From Apostichopus parvimensis (lineage: Eukaryota > Echinodermata > Holothuroidea > Aspidochirotida > Stichopodidae), in NCBI GenBank assembly GCA_000934455.1, contig KN883026.1:68575-98757 (forward strand): 30,183 nt of DNA. Reading direction: 5' to 3'. Of this stretch, positions 30,038 through 30,183 are shown piece after piece (position 1 is the stretch's first letter; every line of letters begins with the position of its first letter). The notes below the pieces were generated by a model. The model saw only the letters and a list, made by a program, of their open reading frames with translations, was not told where the DNA came from and searched no databases. Made by a program: the position numbers and the translations under genes.

Positions 30038-30183
30038 TTAAGATGACTGCCAGTGTAAATCTTAGAAAGCTTGCCAGTGATCCAGCAAGATACCATATTT
30101 GTTTCCCTTCGAGACAGCTCCACAATGAATGCATATATCAAGATCTTAGCCAAGTAATCCATTGGTAAGTGTTCAATTACAAT
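30038..30183 (+). other. Region after the stop with a 41-codon ORF and a donor-like site
   Basis: An ATG at 30043 opens MTASVNLRKLASDPARYHIC and runs to TAA at 30166-30168, and GTAAGT at 30165 is a strong donor. No poly(A) signal is present before the window ends. It could be 3' UTR with an intron, or the edge of another exon. It is not identifiable. Confidence 0.3.

Overview
The window looks like nuclear DNA of an invertebrate deuterostome, most likely an echinoderm and possibly a sea cucumber. The reasons are AT-rich sequence, small exons in long introns with GT-AG junctions, many homopolymer G/C runs, short inverted-repeat transposons, THAP and P2X7-like remnants, and above all a gene of the ZU5-UPA-death-domain class, which is diversified in such animals. 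No bacterial or organellar features are seen. The species call is inference.

From 1 to about 8230 there is gene-poor flank. It holds a broken P2X7-receptor-tail-like exon (4264-4550, +), a frameshifted THAP zinc-finger exon (5655-5867, -), a hAT-like 378-bp inverted-repeat element (6773-7150) and a compact palindrome with two C/EBP-type sites abutting a perfect kappaB-type site (7586-7631), about 650 bp upstream of the gene start.

From 8232 to 30037 one multi-exon gene on the + strand can be followed by splice-phase bookkeeping. In order it has: a start exon (ATG 8286, in-frame TAA just upstream), a beta-propeller exon (9714-10497), a death-fold exon resembling a DED (14859-15111), an array of five intact and one decayed tandemly duplicated mini-exons (16133-21085), a ZU5 exon (22049-22372), ZU5-end/UPA exons (23964-24193, 24396-24539, 25204-25347), a short linker exon (26612-26668), a death-domain exon (27540-27774) and a short terminal exon (29952-30037). 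If every intact mini-exon is included, the model gives about 870 residues with no signal peptide or membrane segment: propeller, DED-like, repeat linker, ZU5, UPA, DD. By family knowledge (PIDD1, UNC5, ankyrin) ZU5-UPA-DD is a folded supramodule that controls a death domain. Here an intracellular propeller and a second death fold replace the usual LRR or receptor parts, which suggests an adaptor that senses or scaffolds and then recruits death-fold partners.

The gene has been reshaped repeatedly by local duplication. Its linker is an exon array in a roughly 1.5-kb tandem repeat. A 253-bp duplication left a second, truncated death-domain exon whose coding part has diverged more than its intronic flank. 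The 3' end carries an 11-unit 21-bp coding minisatellite, broken by a stop and a 1-nt insertion, and two competing terminal exons. Introns also hold a 535-bp TTAA-flanked element inside a 300-bp tandem array (neighbouring repeat copies show its empty site), a 230-bp diverged array and a foldback element.
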